Assembly (NCBI GenBank): GCA_009694375.1
Contig: SHVB01000008.1
Span: forward strand, 1 to 45,742
Direction of reading: 5' to 3'
From: Acidimicrobiia bacterium
GTDB lineage: Bacteria > Actinomycetota > Acidimicrobiia > Acidimicrobiales > VFJN01
DNA: 45,742 bases
Shown piece after piece: positions 8,497 through 17,314 of this stretch; the stretch's first letter is position 1; each line of letters opens with the position of its first letter. Below the pieces are notes generated by a model. It saw only the letters and a list, made by a program, of their open reading frames with translations. It was not told the origin of the DNA and searched no databases. Position numbers and translations under genes: made by a program.

Positions 8497-9251
8497 TGTC
8501 CGGTCATTCCAAGTGGGCCACCATCAAGCACAAGAAGGGTGCCGCGGATGCCGCCCGGGGCAAACTTTTTGCCAAGCTGATCCGCCAGGTCGAGGTGGCG
8601 GCCCGTGAAGGCGGGGGCGATACCGACATGAACCCGACCCTGCGCACGATGTTCCAGAAGGCCCGTGACGCGTCGGTGCCGATCGACACGATCGAGCGAG
8701 CGGTCAAACGGGGGATAGGCGACCTCGAAGGCGTGATCTATGAGTCCATCACCTACGAGGGTTACGCCCCCGGCGGGGTGGCTGTGCTGGTGGATGTGCT
8801 GACCGATAATCGAAATCGGACCGGCGCTGAGATCCGGAATCTTTTCACCAAGAACGGGGGATCGATGGCCGAGCCCGGTGCCGTCGCCTGGCAGTTTGAG
8901 CGCAAAGGTGTCGTGGTGGTTGATCGGTCCGCCGAGGAAGATGACCTGATGCTCTTGGCGCTCGAGGCCGGGGCGGAAGACATCGCCGATGACGGCGACG
9001 CGTGGCGTATCACGACGGGGGCATCTGATCTCCATGCCGTGCGCACCGCGCTGGAGGACGGTGGCGTAGCGGTCTCTTCGTCGGAACTCACCATGGTCCC
9101 CACCGCGTCGATCTCGCTCAGCACGACTGAGACGGCCAAGAAGGTACTGCGCCTGATCGATATCCTCGACGACAACGACGATGTGCAGGACGTCTTTGCC
9201 AACTTCGATATCCCCGATGGGATCATTGCCGAGTGGGTAGATACGCCATAG
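8496..9251 (+). CDS. yebC: YebC/PmpR family regulatory protein
   Basis: A 251-residue YebC-family protein opening with the signature SGHSKWATIKHKKGAADA and LFAKLIRQVEVAAREGG. Members bind DNA or assist translation; some YebC proteins help ribosomes through proline stretches, and others were described as transcription regulators. The length matches the family of about 240-250 residues. The ATG overlaps the TGA of pdxT by one base, so the two are likely translationally coupled. In mycobacteria the same order pdxS, pdxT, yebC, ruvC is kept, but here a 4.8-kb block of unrelated genes sits between yebC and ruvC. Confidence 0.93.
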   Translation: MSGHSKWATIKHKKGAADAARGKLFAKLIRQVEVAAREGGGDTDMNPTLRTMFQKARDASVPIDTIERAVKRGIGDLEGVIYESITYEGYAPGGVAVLVDVLTDNRNRTGAEIRNLFTKNGGSMAEPGAVAWQFERKGVVVVDRSAEEDDLMLLALEAGAEDIADDGDAWRITTGASDLHAVRTALEDGGVAVSSSELTMVPTASISLSTTETAKKVLRLIDILDDNDDVQDVFANFDIPDGIIAEWVDTP

Positions 9252-9390
9252 TCGCGCCGGCATGGCGCCAGGCAGCAGCACCACGATCTCGGCGACCTCG
9301 GATCGGGGTTTCGAGGGGGCGTCGACTCGCTTGGCGAGGAGACCGTCGGTCTCGCGGCAGGTGGTGATGCCACGACGGGGCCGTTGGTTC

Positions 9391-9396
9391 TAAGTT
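9391..9396 (+). promoter_or_regulatory. Candidate -10 box upstream of the peroxiredoxin
   Basis: TAAGTT lies 7 nt before an ATG at 9404 that opens a 23-codon frame ending on the peroxiredoxin start. It is the best promoter candidate in the 220 nt between yebC and the peroxiredoxin. Confidence 0.4.
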
Positions 9397-9403
9397 ATGG
9401 ACG

Positions 9404-9475
9404 ATGGTTTATCTCCGGTGGCCCCTGTCGAATCCCTTGACCACCTCCGCTTCCGCCAGCGCGGCCACCCGATGA
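9404..9475 (+). CDS. Possible 23-residue leader peptide
   Basis: A short frame begins at an ATG 7 nt after a TAAGTT box, and its TGA overlaps the peroxiredoxin ATG as ATGA at 9472-9475. The peptide starts MVYLRWPLSNPLTT and ends in an Ala/Ser-rich stretch. No relative is recognised. It could couple translation to the peroxiredoxin, or be chance. An overlapping ATG at 9397 opens a rival reading in frame with the peroxiredoxin. Confidence 0.3.
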   Translation: MVYLRWPLSNPLTTSASASAATR

Positions 9476-9942
9476 GCTCCGTAGGTGATGTCGCCCCTGA
9501 TTTTGCCCTCCTAGGCAGCGACAACACCCCGGCGGGCCGCCGCACCTATTCTCTCGCCGAGTACCGCGGTCGACCCCTGGTGCTGGTCTTTTACCCCGGC
9601 GACCAGTCCCCCATTTGCACACGGCAACTCAACACCTACACCGCCGACATCGCGTCCTTCGCCGCCGCCGGTGCACAGGTGGTCGCCATCAGCCCGCAGT
9701 CGGTGACCAGTCATGAGGCCTTCTCCGAACGCCAAGGCGGGTTCGGGTTCCCCCTCCTCGCCGACACGGGCAAGGCGGTGGGTAAGGCCTACCGGATCCT
9801 TGGGCCGCTGGGGCTGTACCGGCGCTCCGCGTTCGTGATCGACGCCGTCGGGATCATTCGTTACGCCCACAAAGCGGTGGCGGGTTTTGATTTTCGCAGC
9901 AGCGAAGAGCTGGTGGCGGCGGTACAGGCATGCTCGGTCTAA
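9472..9942 (+). CDS. Peroxiredoxin (Bcp/AhpC-TSA type)
   Basis: A 156-residue thioredoxin-fold peroxidase that reduces hydroperoxides using a cysteine thiol. The active-site motif FYPGDQSPICT (residues 40-50) carries Pro42, Ser46 and the peroxidatic Cys49. The resolving cysteine that many Bcp proteins have five residues later is absent; the only other cysteine is Cys154, near the C-terminus. It may therefore work as a 1-Cys enzyme or use Cys154. The ATG at 9472 is chosen because the domain starts right after it (VGDVAPDF). An in-frame ATG at 9397 would add 25 residues that look unlike the family. The 3' end overlaps the convergent amidohydrolase by 4 nt. Confidence 0.85.
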   Translation: MSSVGDVAPDFALLGSDNTPAGRRTYSLAEYRGRPLVLVFYPGDQSPICTRQLNTYTADIASFAAAGAQVVAISPQSVTSHEAFSERQGGFGFPLLADTGKAVGKAYRILGPLGLYRRSAFVIDAVGIIRYAHKAVAGFDFRSSEELVAAVQACSV

Positions 9943-11660
9943 CGAGGACCTCGCACCAAACACCCCGGTAGGGCCCCGGTGAATTCGTCGTCGGCCACGG
10001 TCTGTGTGCCCGCCACGAAGGTGGCCGTGTAGCCGCGGGCTCGCTGCACTAAGCGGCGGCCCTGGGCCGGGAGATCGAAGGCCATGCGCGGCAGGCCAAA
10101 GGAAAGATCGGCGAAGTTGATGATGTTGAGATCAGCCCGCATCCCGGGCACGATGCGTCCGCGATCCCCGAGACCGTAGAGAGCGGCCGTCTGCGCAGTT
10201 TGGCGATGGACGAGGTATTCGAGGGGGATGGTGGGGCCACGGTGTCGGTCTCGGGCCCAGTGGGTGAGCATGAAGGTCGGTGTGCCGCCGTCACAGATAG
10301 CGCCGCAGTGCGCTCCGGCATCGGAGAGGCCGACGCGGGTGTGGGGATGCAGGGTGGCCTCGTGGGTCATGGACAAGTCGCCGTAGGTGTAGTTGAACAA
10401 CGGTGCGTAGAGCATGCCGTTGCCGTCATCGGCGGTCAGTTGGTCCAGCACCACTTGCATCGGCGCCACGCCGCGCTGGGCGGCTTGGGCGGCCACTGCG
10501 GTGGCGGGGGCGGGTTCGTAGTCGATGTTGGCACCATCAACGAGCCACACCCGGTCGAGTTTGTCCAGCACCTGACGAGCAAAGAAGCCGCCGTCGTCGG
10601 GCACGTCTTCGATGATGCGCCGGCGGCGTTCGGGGTTCCGCAAGGCGGCCAGACGCTCGGGCATTGCTAGATCGGCCACCTCGGCGTAGGCGGGGTGAAA
10701 GAGCAACGGGTGCAGGCTGCCGTGGAGGCAATAGAGAATCCCGATCGATCGACCGGCGATCTGGGCCACCAGCGGCAAGCCCTCGTCGGCGGCCTCATCG
10801 AGCAGATGCAGCACTTCGCGCCACACCTCCGGGTCGTGGTCTGGTTGGTTGAGGTTGATGCTCACCGTGCGGCCACTGCGGCGCGCCAGTTCTTTCATCC
10901 ATGGCCATTCATCGACCGGCACACGGGCGTGGTCGGGGGAGAACTGAAACACGCCGTGGCCCGCCGCCGCCATGCCATCGGCAATGGCGAACAACTCTGC
11001 GGGAGCGGCACCGGTGCCGGGCACGAGTTCGCCGGCCTTCGAGCGGTGCAGGGGGGTGCGGCTGGTGGAGAACCCGAGGGCACCGGCGGCGAGCGCTTCG
11101 GTGACCAGCCCGGCCATGGCCACTCGGTCGGCCTCGGTGGCGACCTCGTTGGCGGCGCCGCGCTCGCCCATCACATAGCCGCGCAGGGGGCCGTGGGCGA
11201 TCTGGGCCCCCACGTCGAGCACGCGGGGCATCCGTTCCACCGCATCGAGGTACTCCGGGAAACTCGTCCATTCCCAGGTGATCCCTTCCGTCATGGCGGA
11301 GCCAGGGATGTCCTCCACGCCTTCCATGAGGTTGATGAGCCACTCATGGCGATCGGCTCGAGCGGGCGCAAAGCCCACGCCGCAGTTCCCCATGACCACG
11401 GTGGTGACCCCGTGCCACGAACTGGGGGTGACGTAGGGGTCCCATGTCACCTGGGCGTCGTAGTGGGTGTGGACGTCGACGAAGCCGGGAGTGACGAGCT
11501 GCCCATCGGCGTCGATCACCCGCGTGGCGCTGGCGGTGGATGCCCCCCCGGCGTCCTCCACGGCCACGATGAGCCCATCGGTGACCACCACATCAGCTGC
11601 CCGGCCCGGCGCCCCGGAGCCATCGACGAGGTGGGCATTGCGAACGACGAGATCAGCCAT
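9939..11660 (-). CDS. N-acyl-D-amino-acid deacylase-like amidohydrolase
   Basis: A 573-residue metal-dependent amidohydrolase of the D-aminoacylase group (amidohydrolase 3). The metal motif HTHYDAQ holds His64 and His66, and Cys93 in MGNCGVGFAP matches the bridging cysteine of D-aminoacylases. The typical late motif LSDAGAHCGAICDGG holds the catalytic-site Asp, and RGRIVPGMRADLNII is the usual C-terminal beta-sandwich return. Family members hydrolyse N-acyl-D-amino acids, but many homologues near this length are uncharacterised, so the substrate is open. It is encoded on the minus strand, convergent with the peroxiredoxin and divergent from the GNAT gene (59 nt apart). Confidence 0.85.
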   Translation of the reverse strand: MADLVVRNAHLVDGSGAPGRAADVVVTDGLIVAVEDAGGASTASATRVIDADGQLVTPGFVDVHTHYDAQVTWDPYVTPSSWHGVTTVVMGNCGVGFAPARADRHEWLINLMEGVEDIPGSAMTEGITWEWTSFPEYLDAVERMPRVLDVGAQIAHGPLRGYVMGERGAANEVATEADRVAMAGLVTEALAAGALGFSTSRTPLHRSKAGELVPGTGAAPAELFAIADGMAAAGHGVFQFSPDHARVPVDEWPWMKELARRSGRTVSINLNQPDHDPEVWREVLHLLDEAADEGLPLVAQIAGRSIGILYCLHGSLHPLLFHPAYAEVADLAMPERLAALRNPERRRRIIEDVPDDGGFFARQVLDKLDRVWLVDGANIDYEPAPATAVAAQAAQRGVAPMQVVLDQLTADDGNGMLYAPLFNYTYGDLSMTHEATLHPHTRVGLSDAGAHCGAICDGGTPTFMLTHWARDRHRGPTIPLEYLVHRQTAQTAALYGLGDRGRIVPGMRADLNIINFADLSFGLPRMAFDLPAQGRRLVQRARGYTATFVAGTQTVADDEFTGALPGCLVRGPR

Positions 11661-11719
11661 AGGACATCATTTCACCAGATCTGTGGCAGGTTTGCGCTCC
11701 CGTCGGCCATCATGGCGCA

Positions 11720-12136
11720 ATGACCGGGCCCATCGATGACGAGCTGCACCGGGTCGATTGGGAAGCGGCCAAAGCGAGCCTCGCCGCCGACGAGTTCGAC
11801 AACGGACGTACCCCCGACGCCCTCCGTCGGTCCTTCGAGCAGTCGCAGCACGTCGCGCTGGCTTGGTCCGACGGTGACCTCGTCGGGATGGCGCGGCTCT
11901 TGTCGGACGGCGTCTGCAACGCCTACCTCCTCGACGTGTGGACCCACTCGCACCATCGGCGTCAGGGGATCGCCACGGCGATGGTGCGGCAGCTCGCCAC
12001 CGCCGTACCGGGCCAGCACATCGGCCTGCAGACCGATGACGCCCAGCCCCTCTACACCTCGCTCGGCTTCCGCCCGCAGCCGGAGTTCCTGTCCCTCGTC
12101 GTGGGTACCTGGCTCGACAACGACGCCAACCGGTGA
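11720..12136 (+). CDS. GNAT family N-acetyltransferase
   Basis: A 138-residue GNAT-fold acetyltransferase. Motif A, the acetyl-CoA pyrophosphate loop, is HHRRQGIATAMV at residues 78-89, following a beta strand (NAYLLDVWTH). The C-terminal motif (APLYTSLGF-like, DDAQPLYTSLGF at 106-117) is typical of small-molecule or protein N-acetyltransferases. The substrate is not readable. The gene lies alone on the plus strand between two minus-strand units. Its stop is 4 nt from the stop of the convergent ABC permease. Confidence 0.85.
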   Translation: MTGPIDDELHRVDWEAAKASLAADEFDNGRTPDALRRSFEQSQHVALAWSDGDLVGMARLLSDGVCNAYLLDVWTHSHHRRQGIATAMVRQLATAVPGQHIGLQTDDAQPLYTSLGFRPQPEFLSLVVGTWLDNDANR

Positions 12137-12140
12137 GCTG

Positions 12141-13001
12141 TCAGTGCTCGTCCGCCACGCCGAGGAGCCGGGCCCGGGTGACCGAGCGGACACCACGCCA
12201 GAGGGCCACGCTGGCGAGGAGCCAGGCCACGCCGCCGATGTACCACGCCACCGCGTCGCCGCCGTAGAGGCTGCCAGTGGCCTGGGAATAGGCGACGATG
12301 ATCAAGGGGAGACTCACCAACGCCGAGGCCTGCTGAGCCGCCGCGGTGGACTTCACCTTGGCCGAAAGGCGCAACACGAGCGACAGGGTAAGCGCCAGGA
12401 AGGGCGGGACCACCCAGAGCATGAGGATCCACCACTGCCTGGTGGGGAAGAACCATCCCCCCACGTCCGGCCCCACGATGGTGTTCACGATGAGGGCGTA
12501 CACACCGAAGCCGATCACGGTGGTGAGGTACCCGGGGATGAGGCTGGCGAGGAGTTTCCCGAGGAAGATTTCACGGATGCCGGCGGGGGAGTGAGCCAGG
12601 AACTCACCGGTGCCCCGCTCGCGTTCGCCCACGATGGTGGCCGACCCCACCGCGGTCGAAATGGTGATGGGCACCACCACCGCCACCGGGGCGAAGAGGT
12701 ACACGGCGAGCGCGTACCCGGCCCGGCCCGCTCCGGTATCACCGGGGATCTGGCGGCTGGCCGATTCCGGCAGGATTTCAAGAATCTGGGAAATTTGGGA
12801 GACGGCATCGACGCTGCCGATCTGGGTGATGGTGAGGAGCAACACCGTGGGCACGAAGACGAAGAAGATCGCGCCGAGGATCAGCATGGGAATCCAGTAG
12901 TCCCGAGCCTGGGCCAGTTGTTTGAGGTCGGTCCGGGCCACGGTGCGAATGTGGACCCACTGCAGCGCCTCGCGCCCCGGGGCGACGGTGGTGCTCGTCA
13001 T
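12141..13001 (-). CDS. ABC-2 type transporter permease
   Basis: A 286-residue permease with about six hydrophobic segments: near residues 38-60, 95-118, 145-170, 190-210, 225-245 and 250-270. Between the second and third lies the cytosolic motif VGERERGTGEFLAHSP, usual in ABC-2 exporters of the NatB/YhaP kind. The ATG overlaps the TAA of the ATPase gene by one base, so the two are a translationally coupled pair forming one transporter. The substrate is unknown; NatAB-like exporters move sodium, antibiotics or other small molecules, but nothing here decides among them. Confidence 0.85.
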   Translation of the reverse strand: MTSTTVAPGREALQWVHIRTVARTDLKQLAQARDYWIPMLILGAIFFVFVPTVLLLTITQIGSVDAVSQISQILEILPESASRQIPGDTGAGRAGYALAVYLFAPVAVVVPITISTAVGSATIVGERERGTGEFLAHSPAGIREIFLGKLLASLIPGYLTTVIGFGVYALIVNTIVGPDVGGWFFPTRQWWILMLWVVPPFLALTLSLVLRLSAKVKSTAAAQQASALVSLPLIIVAYSQATGSLYGGDAVAWYIGGVAWLLASVALWRGVRSVTRARLLGVADEH

Positions 13002-13972
13002 TACACGGTGCTCCCATCCACGGCGCCGAGGCGGGTGTCGCCCGATGCCCGGCGGACCGCAAAATAGAGGTCTTCCAGCGTGGGTTCATGGGGCTCCACG
13101 CGTGTCACCCGGGAGCCGGCGGCGGTGAGGGCGAACACGAGGTCCGGGATGCGCTCAGGGCGGTCGAGGTGAAGGGTGGCGACGTGATCGGCACGCTCGT
13201 AGGCCACCACGCCCTCATGGTGGGCGAGGGCGTCGAGCGCCACGGGATCATCGGTGCTGAGGCGCACCATCGCTTCGGGCCAGAAGCGCTTGGTGAGTGC
13301 GCCGGGGGAGCCATCAATGATGTCGCTTCCATCCTGGAGGATCACCACCTGATCCGCCAGGCCCTCCGCTTCCAACAGTAGGTGGGTGCACATCACCACG
13401 GTTGAACCATCGTTGGTCATCTCTCGGATCAGCTCCAGTACGGCATGGGACGACTCGGGGTCTAACCCGGAGGTGGGTTCGTCGTACAGCAGCAGTTCGG
13501 GATGATGGAGAACCGAGCGGGCCAGGGCCAGCCGAGTTTTCATGCCGGTGGAGTAGCCCCCTACCTGGTTATCGAGCGCGTCGCCGATGCCAAATCGCCC
13601 GGCGCAGTGAGCGATGCGGGCATCCACCCCGGGGCCCCGGCCGAGGCCGTGGAGTTCGGCGGAGTACCGCAGGTTGTCCCGACCGGAGAGGCGGTCGTAG
13701 AGCGATGGCTTGGCCGAGACTACGCCGCACCGAGAGCGCACCTCACGGCCCTGCACCGCCGGGTCGAGACCGAAGACCTTGATCACGCCGGAGTCCGGGC
13801 TGAAGGCGCCGGTGATGGTGCGGATCGCGGTGGTCTTGCCGGCCCCGTTCGGGCCGAGAAGCACCGTGATCTGGCCGCTCGGTACCCGCAGGTTGAGATC
13901 AGCGAGCGCCATGGCGGGTCCGAAGGTCTTGGTTACTTTTTCGAGAAGAACCACTGGTTCGGGCGTCGACAC
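13001..13972 (-). CDS. ABC transporter ATP-binding protein
   Basis: A 323-residue ATPase of the ABC-2/DrrA-like group. Walker A GPNGAGKT is at residues 40-47, the signature YSTGM at 140-144, Walker B LLLYDEP at 160-166 and the switch His at 197. The C-terminal 80 residues form the accessory domain common in NatA/DrrA-type proteins. The start is taken as the GTG at 13972 (STPEPVVLLEKVTKTFG), because a TACCAT box lies 7 nt before it. A GTG at 14014 and an ATG at 14083 are in frame but give unlikely N-termini, and the ATG would nearly touch ruvC. It pairs with the downstream permease. Confidence 0.88.
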   Translation of the reverse strand: MSTPEPVVLLEKVTKTFGPAMALADLNLRVPSGQITVLLGPNGAGKTTAIRTITGAFSPDSGVIKVFGLDPAVQGREVRSRCGVVSAKPSLYDRLSGRDNLRYSAELHGLGRGPGVDARIAHCAGRFGIGDALDNQVGGYSTGMKTRLALARSVLHHPELLLYDEPTSGLDPESSHAVLELIREMTNDGSTVVMCTHLLLEAEGLADQVVILQDGSDIIDGSPGALTKRFWPEAMVRLSTDDPVALDALAHHEGVVAYERADHVATLHLDRPERIPDLVFALTAAGSRVTRVEPHEPTLEDLYFAVRRASGDTRLGAVDGSTV

Positions 13973-13979
13973 CCCATCG

Positions 13980-13985
13980 ATGGTA
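13980..13985 (-). promoter_or_regulatory. -10 box of a leaderless transcript (ABC ATPase)
   Basis: TACCAT on the minus strand is 7 nt before the GTG at 13972. Box and flank (GATACCATCG) match the pdxS promoter. Confidence 0.45.
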
Positions 13986-14077
13986 TCGGCATGGGTGCTC
14001 GTGATCGCGTTCACGCAGGGGTATCGGAAGCCAGGGGCGGGGTCTTGAGGGTCCGCCCGCTCTACCCGGCTGGCCGC

Positions 14078-14083
14078 TAACAT
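14078..14083 (+). promoter_or_regulatory. -10 box of a leaderless transcript (ruvC operon)
   Basis: TAACAT lies 7 nt before the GTG of ruvC. It would drive the ruvC-ruvA-ruvB unit and perhaps genes beyond. No obvious LexA box was recognised nearby. Confidence 0.5.
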
Positions 14084-14090
14084 CGAACGC

Positions 14091-14594
14091 GTGTACGTCC
14101 TCGGTATCGATCCTGGGCTCTCCCGGTGCGGCTACGGGCTTATCCATCAAGGGCCCAGGGCCACGCGCGCCCTAGCCGTGGGCGTGCTGCGCACATCGCC
14201 GGCCTTGCCCACGCCCGACCGTCTCGCCGAACTCCAGGTGGATCTGCGGGCCCTGATCCAGGAGCATCGGCCCGCGGTGGTGGCCATCGAGCGGGTGCTG
14301 TTTCAGGTGAACGTGCGCACCGCGATTGCTACCGCCCAGGCGGCGGGGATCGCCATGGCCGAAGCCGTGGCGGGTGGCGCGCAGGTGGTGGAGTACTCCC
14401 CCAACCAGGTGAAGCAGGCCATCGCCGGAGTGGGCGGGGCTTCCAAGGATCAGATGGAGCGCATGGTGCAGGTGCTGCTCGGCATCAATCAACCGCTGCG
14501 GCCCGTGGATGCCGCCGATGCGGTGGCCTTGGCCCTGTGTCATCTTGCTCACGCCCCGATGCGCACTGCGGTGGCCCGGGCGGTGGCCCGATGA
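14091..14594 (+). CDS. ruvC: Holliday junction endonuclease RuvC
   Basis: A 167-residue RNase-H-fold endonuclease that cuts Holliday junctions in recombination and replication-fork repair. The four acidic catalytic residues are all present: Asp7 (GIDPGLSRCG), Glu67 (VAIERVLF), Asp140 and Asp143 (VDAADAVALALCH). Length agrees with the family. The start is GTG at 14091, directly before the first beta strand and 7 nt after a TAACAT box. The TGA overlaps the ruvA ATG (ATGA), so the two are coupled. Confidence 0.95.
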   Translation: MYVLGIDPGLSRCGYGLIHQGPRATRALAVGVLRTSPALPTPDRLAELQVDLRALIQEHRPAVVAIERVLFQVNVRTAIATAQAAGIAMAEAVAGGAQVVEYSPNQVKQAIAGVGGASKDQMERMVQVLLGINQPLRPVDAADAVALALCHLAHAPMRTAVARAVAR

Positions 14595-15205
14595 TTGGCA
14601 CCCTGCGGGGGACCTTGCTGGATCGAGGCGCGGCGGAGATCACCGTCGAAGCGGCCGGGGTCGGCTATCGGGTCACGGTCAGCCCCACCACCGCGGTGGC
14701 GGTGGGCGACGTGGGCAGCGAGGTGTTCTGCTGGGTGCACCACCACCAGCGTGAAGACGCCGTGACGCTCTATGGCTTCGCCACCAAAGACGAACGAACG
14801 TGCTTCGAGGCGCTCATTGGGGCCCATGGGGTGGGGCCGGCGCTGGCCCTGGCGATCCTGTCGGTACATGCACCCCTCGCTCTGGCCCGAGTGGTGGCCG
14901 AGGACGATCTTGGTGCCCTGTGCCTGGTGCCGGGGGTAGGTAAAAAGACAGCCCAGCGGCTCTTGATCGATCTGTCGTCACGGCTGTCGGTCCCTGTGAT
15001 CGATGGGCTCGAGGCCACCACGGGGGCTGGCCTCCACCGCGCCGGCGGCGGGGCACGGGCCGATGTGCGCGATGCCCTCGCCGGGCTTGGCTACTCCGAG
15101 GCAGAGATTCGCGACGTTATGGCCGATCTGGACCATCAGGACGACACCGACTCGGGGGCCTTGCTGCGTGATGCCCTTCAGCGGCTGGCTGCGGCCCGGA
15201 AGTAG
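14591..15205 (+). CDS. ruvA: Holliday junction branch migration protein RuvA
   Basis: A 204-residue protein that binds the four-way junction as a tetramer and loads the RuvB motor. The N-terminal OB-fold begins MIGTLRGTLLDRG. The helix-hairpin-helix region includes GAHGVGPALALAIL (about residues 78-91) and LVPGVGKKTAQRLLIDL (about 113-129). The C-terminal domain III (about 155-200) contacts RuvB. The ATG at 14591 overlaps the ruvC stop by 4 nt; a longer open frame to 14126 is only ruvC read in another frame. RuvB follows after 9 nt. Confidence 0.95.
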   Translation: MIGTLRGTLLDRGAAEITVEAAGVGYRVTVSPTTAVAVGDVGSEVFCWVHHHQREDAVTLYGFATKDERTCFEALIGAHGVGPALALAILSVHAPLALARVVAEDDLGALCLVPGVGKKTAQRLLIDLSSRLSVPVIDGLEATTGAGLHRAGGGARADVRDALAGLGYSEAEIRDVMADLDHQDDTDSGALLRDALQRLAAARK

Positions 15206-15214
15206 ACCGGCACG

Positions 15215-16258
15215 ATGCGCGAGGAACTGTTGCGGGCAGAGGAAGTGGGCGACGAAGCGGAAGTGACTGCGGACGTGAGCCTGCGTCCCCACACCCTCGA
15301 TGAGTTCGTGGGCCAACGCGAACTCAAGGCCCACCTCGAAATCATTCTCGAAGCGGCCCGCCGCCGCGCCCAGGCGGTAGATCACATCCTGCTGGCCGGC
15401 CCGCCCGGGCTCGGCAAGACGAGCCTGGCCAGCATCGTGGCCTCCGAAATGGGGGTGACCATCCACATCACCTCGGGGCCGGCGATCGAGCGGGCCGGAG
15501 ATCTCGCCGCCATGCTCTCGCAGTTAGGGGAGGGTGATGTGCTCTTTATCGACGAGATTCACCGTCTGCCGCGCGTGGTGGAGGAGGTGCTCTATCCCGC
15601 CATGGAGGACTTCCAAATCGACATTGTCCTGGGCAAGGGTCCGGCGGCGCGATCGATCCGCCTCGATCTCCCCCGCTTCACGTTGGTGGGGGCCACCACC
15701 CGCACCGGGTCCATTACCGGACCCCTGCGGGACCGTTTCGGACTGGTGGCGCGGCTGGACTATTACGAGCCGAGCGAGCTCGAGTTGATCGTGACTCGAG
15801 CGGCGGGAATCCTCGGTGTGCGGGCCGACACCGACGGTGCCCGAGAGATCGCTCGGCGGGCGCGGGGCACGCCGCGCATCGCCAACCGCCTGTTGCGGCG
15901 CGTGCGCGATTTCGCCGAGGTCAAGGGCGATGGCACTGTGGATCTCGCCACGGCGTCGGCGGGCCTGGCGTTGTTTGGGGTGGATGAGCGGGGCCTGGAC
16001 AAGGTGGATCGCTCGATCCTGTCGGCCATTTGTGAACGCTTCGGTGGGGGCCCGGTGGGGCTGTCGACGCTGGCCATCAGCGTGGGTGAACAGACCGAGA
16101 CGGTGGAGGATGTGTACGAACCGTTCCTCATTCAAGGCGGTCTCCTCATGCGCACCCCCCGGGGCCGGGTGGCCACGGCGGCGGCCTTCACCCACCTCGG
16201 GTTGACGCCCCCGCGCCAGAGCCCGGCGGAGGAACCCATTCCCGGGCTCTTGGGCTGA
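15215..16258 (+). CDS. ruvB: Holliday junction branch migration ATPase RuvB
   Basis: A 347-residue AAA+ motor that drives branch migration with RuvA. Walker A GPPGLGKT is at residues 62-69, Walker B VLFIDEIH at 109-116, and sensor I lies in [10 protein letters not shown]. The arginine-finger region (TGPLRDRFG) and the C-terminal winged helix ([19 protein letters not shown]) are present. Length and domain order are normal. It starts at the ATG 9 nt after ruvA. QueA follows 39 nt later without a clear promoter, so the operon may continue into queA-tgt. Confidence 0.97.
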   Translation: MREELLRAEEVGDEAEVTADVSLRPHTLDEFVGQRELKAHLEIILEAARRRAQAVDHILLAGPPGLGKTSLASIVASEMGVTIHITSGPAIERAGDLAAMLSQLGEGDVLFIDEIHRLPRVVEEVLYPAMEDFQIDIVLGKGPAARSIRLDLPRFTLVGATTRTGSITGPLRDRFGLVARLDYYEPSELELIVTRAAGILGVRADTDGAREIARRARGTPRIANRLLRRVRDFAEVKGDGTVDLATASAGLALFGVDERGLDKVDRSILSAICERFGGGPVGLSTLAISVGEQTETVEDVYEPFLIQGGLLMRTPRGRVATAAAFTHLGLTPPRQSPAEEPIPGLLG

Positions 16259-16297
16259 TTTCGCGCGACGGGGGCGCACTCGGGACACTGGGGTTCG

Positions 16298-17314
16298 ATG
16301 GATACCACTGCGGTTCACTACCACCTGCCGGAGGCGGCGATCGCTCAGGTGCCTCTTGAGCCGCGTGATGCGGCCCGGTTGTTGGTCGACCGCGGTCCCC
16401 GGCGTCGCCCAGGGCATCAACACATCAGCGACCTCCCCACCCTGGTGGGCCCGGGAGATGTGGTGGTCCTCAACACCACTCGCGTGCTGCCGGCCCGGCT
16501 GGGACTGACCAAAACGAGCGGTGGCCGAGTGGAAGTACTGCTGCTGGAGCCACGCCAGGGGAGCGTCACCGAGGTGTGGGAGGCGCTGGTGCGCCCGAGC
16601 CGGAAGGTGCCGGCGGGCACTGCACTAGTGGCGGGGCCGGATCTCACGGTGGTGGTGGGGGAGGATCTCGGGGAGGGTCGACGCCTCGTGGAGTTGTATC
16701 TCGCCCCGGGGCATGACGTGCTTGCCGCTCTGGACCGCCACGGTGCGGTGCCGCTGCCCCCCTACATCACTACGCCGTTGGCGGATCCGGAGCGATACCA
16801 GACGACCTACGCCCAGCGGCCCGCGTCGGTGGCGGCGCCCACCGCCGGCCTGCACCTCACCCCCGCCGTGCTGGAGGCGGTGCGAGCAACCGGGGCGCAG
16901 GTGGCCGAGGTGGAGTTGGTGGTGGGCCTTGGCACGTTTCGACCCATCGCTACCGAAGTGGTGGAGGATCATCAGATGCATGGCGAGCGTTATCGAGTGC
17001 CCCAAGCCACCATGGATGCCTGTCGTGCCGCCGAGCGGGTGGTGGCCATCGGCACCACCACCGTGCGCGCCCTGGAGTCGGCGGCACAGGGGCCACTGGT
17101 GGGCCGCACCGAGTTGTTCATCCACGGCCCCCGGCCGTTTGCCATCGTGGATGCCATGCTGACGAACTTCCACCAGCCCCGTTCGTCGTTACTGGTGCTG
17201 GTGGATGCCTTCGTGGGGTCGCGGTGGCGGGGGTTGTACGAGGAGGCTCTGCGGGAGGGCTACCGCTTCTTGAGTTTCGGTGACGCCATGTTTCTGCAGG
17301 GAGGGCGGGGATGA
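16298..17314 (+). CDS. queA: S-adenosylmethionine:tRNA ribosyltransferase-isomerase QueA
   Basis: A 338-residue enzyme that transfers and isomerises the ribosyl part of SAM onto preQ1-modified tRNA, making epoxyqueuosine. Family motifs seen in order are YHLPEAAIAQVPLEPRDAAR at the N-terminus, VVVLNTTRVLPARL, then AAPTAGLHLTP and VELVVGLGTFRP in the middle, and IHGPRPFAIVDAMLTNFHQP near the end. Length is usual. The ATG at 16298 is where homology begins. The 3' end overlaps the tgt ATG by 4 nt, so queuosine synthesis is coupled here. Confidence 0.95.
   Translation: MDTTAVHYHLPEAAIAQVPLEPRDAARLLVDRGPRRRPGHQHISDLPTLVGPGDVVVLNTTRVLPARLGLTKTSGGRVEVLLLEPRQGSVTEVWEALVRPSRKVPAGTALVAGPDLTVVVGEDLGEGRRLVELYLAPGHDVLAALDRHGAVPLPPYITTPLADPERYQTTYAQRPASVAAPTAGLHLTPAVLEAVRATGAQVAEVELVVGLGTFRPIATEVVEDHQMHGERYRVPQATMDACRAAERVVAIGTTTVRALESAAQGPLVGRTELFIHGPRPFAIVDAMLTNFHQPRSSLLVLVDAFVGSRWRGLYEEALREGYRFLSFGDAMFLQGGRG

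Noticed and set aside
9252-9390. Possible terminator hairpin after yebC (GCGCC-GGCAT-GGCGC)
   Set aside because: The stem is only five pairs and no T run follows, so it is too weak to call.
11736-13067. A 443-codon plus-strand frame over the GNAT and ABC permease genes
   Set aside because: It crosses two well-supported genes in another frame and reads as charged, repetitive sequence.
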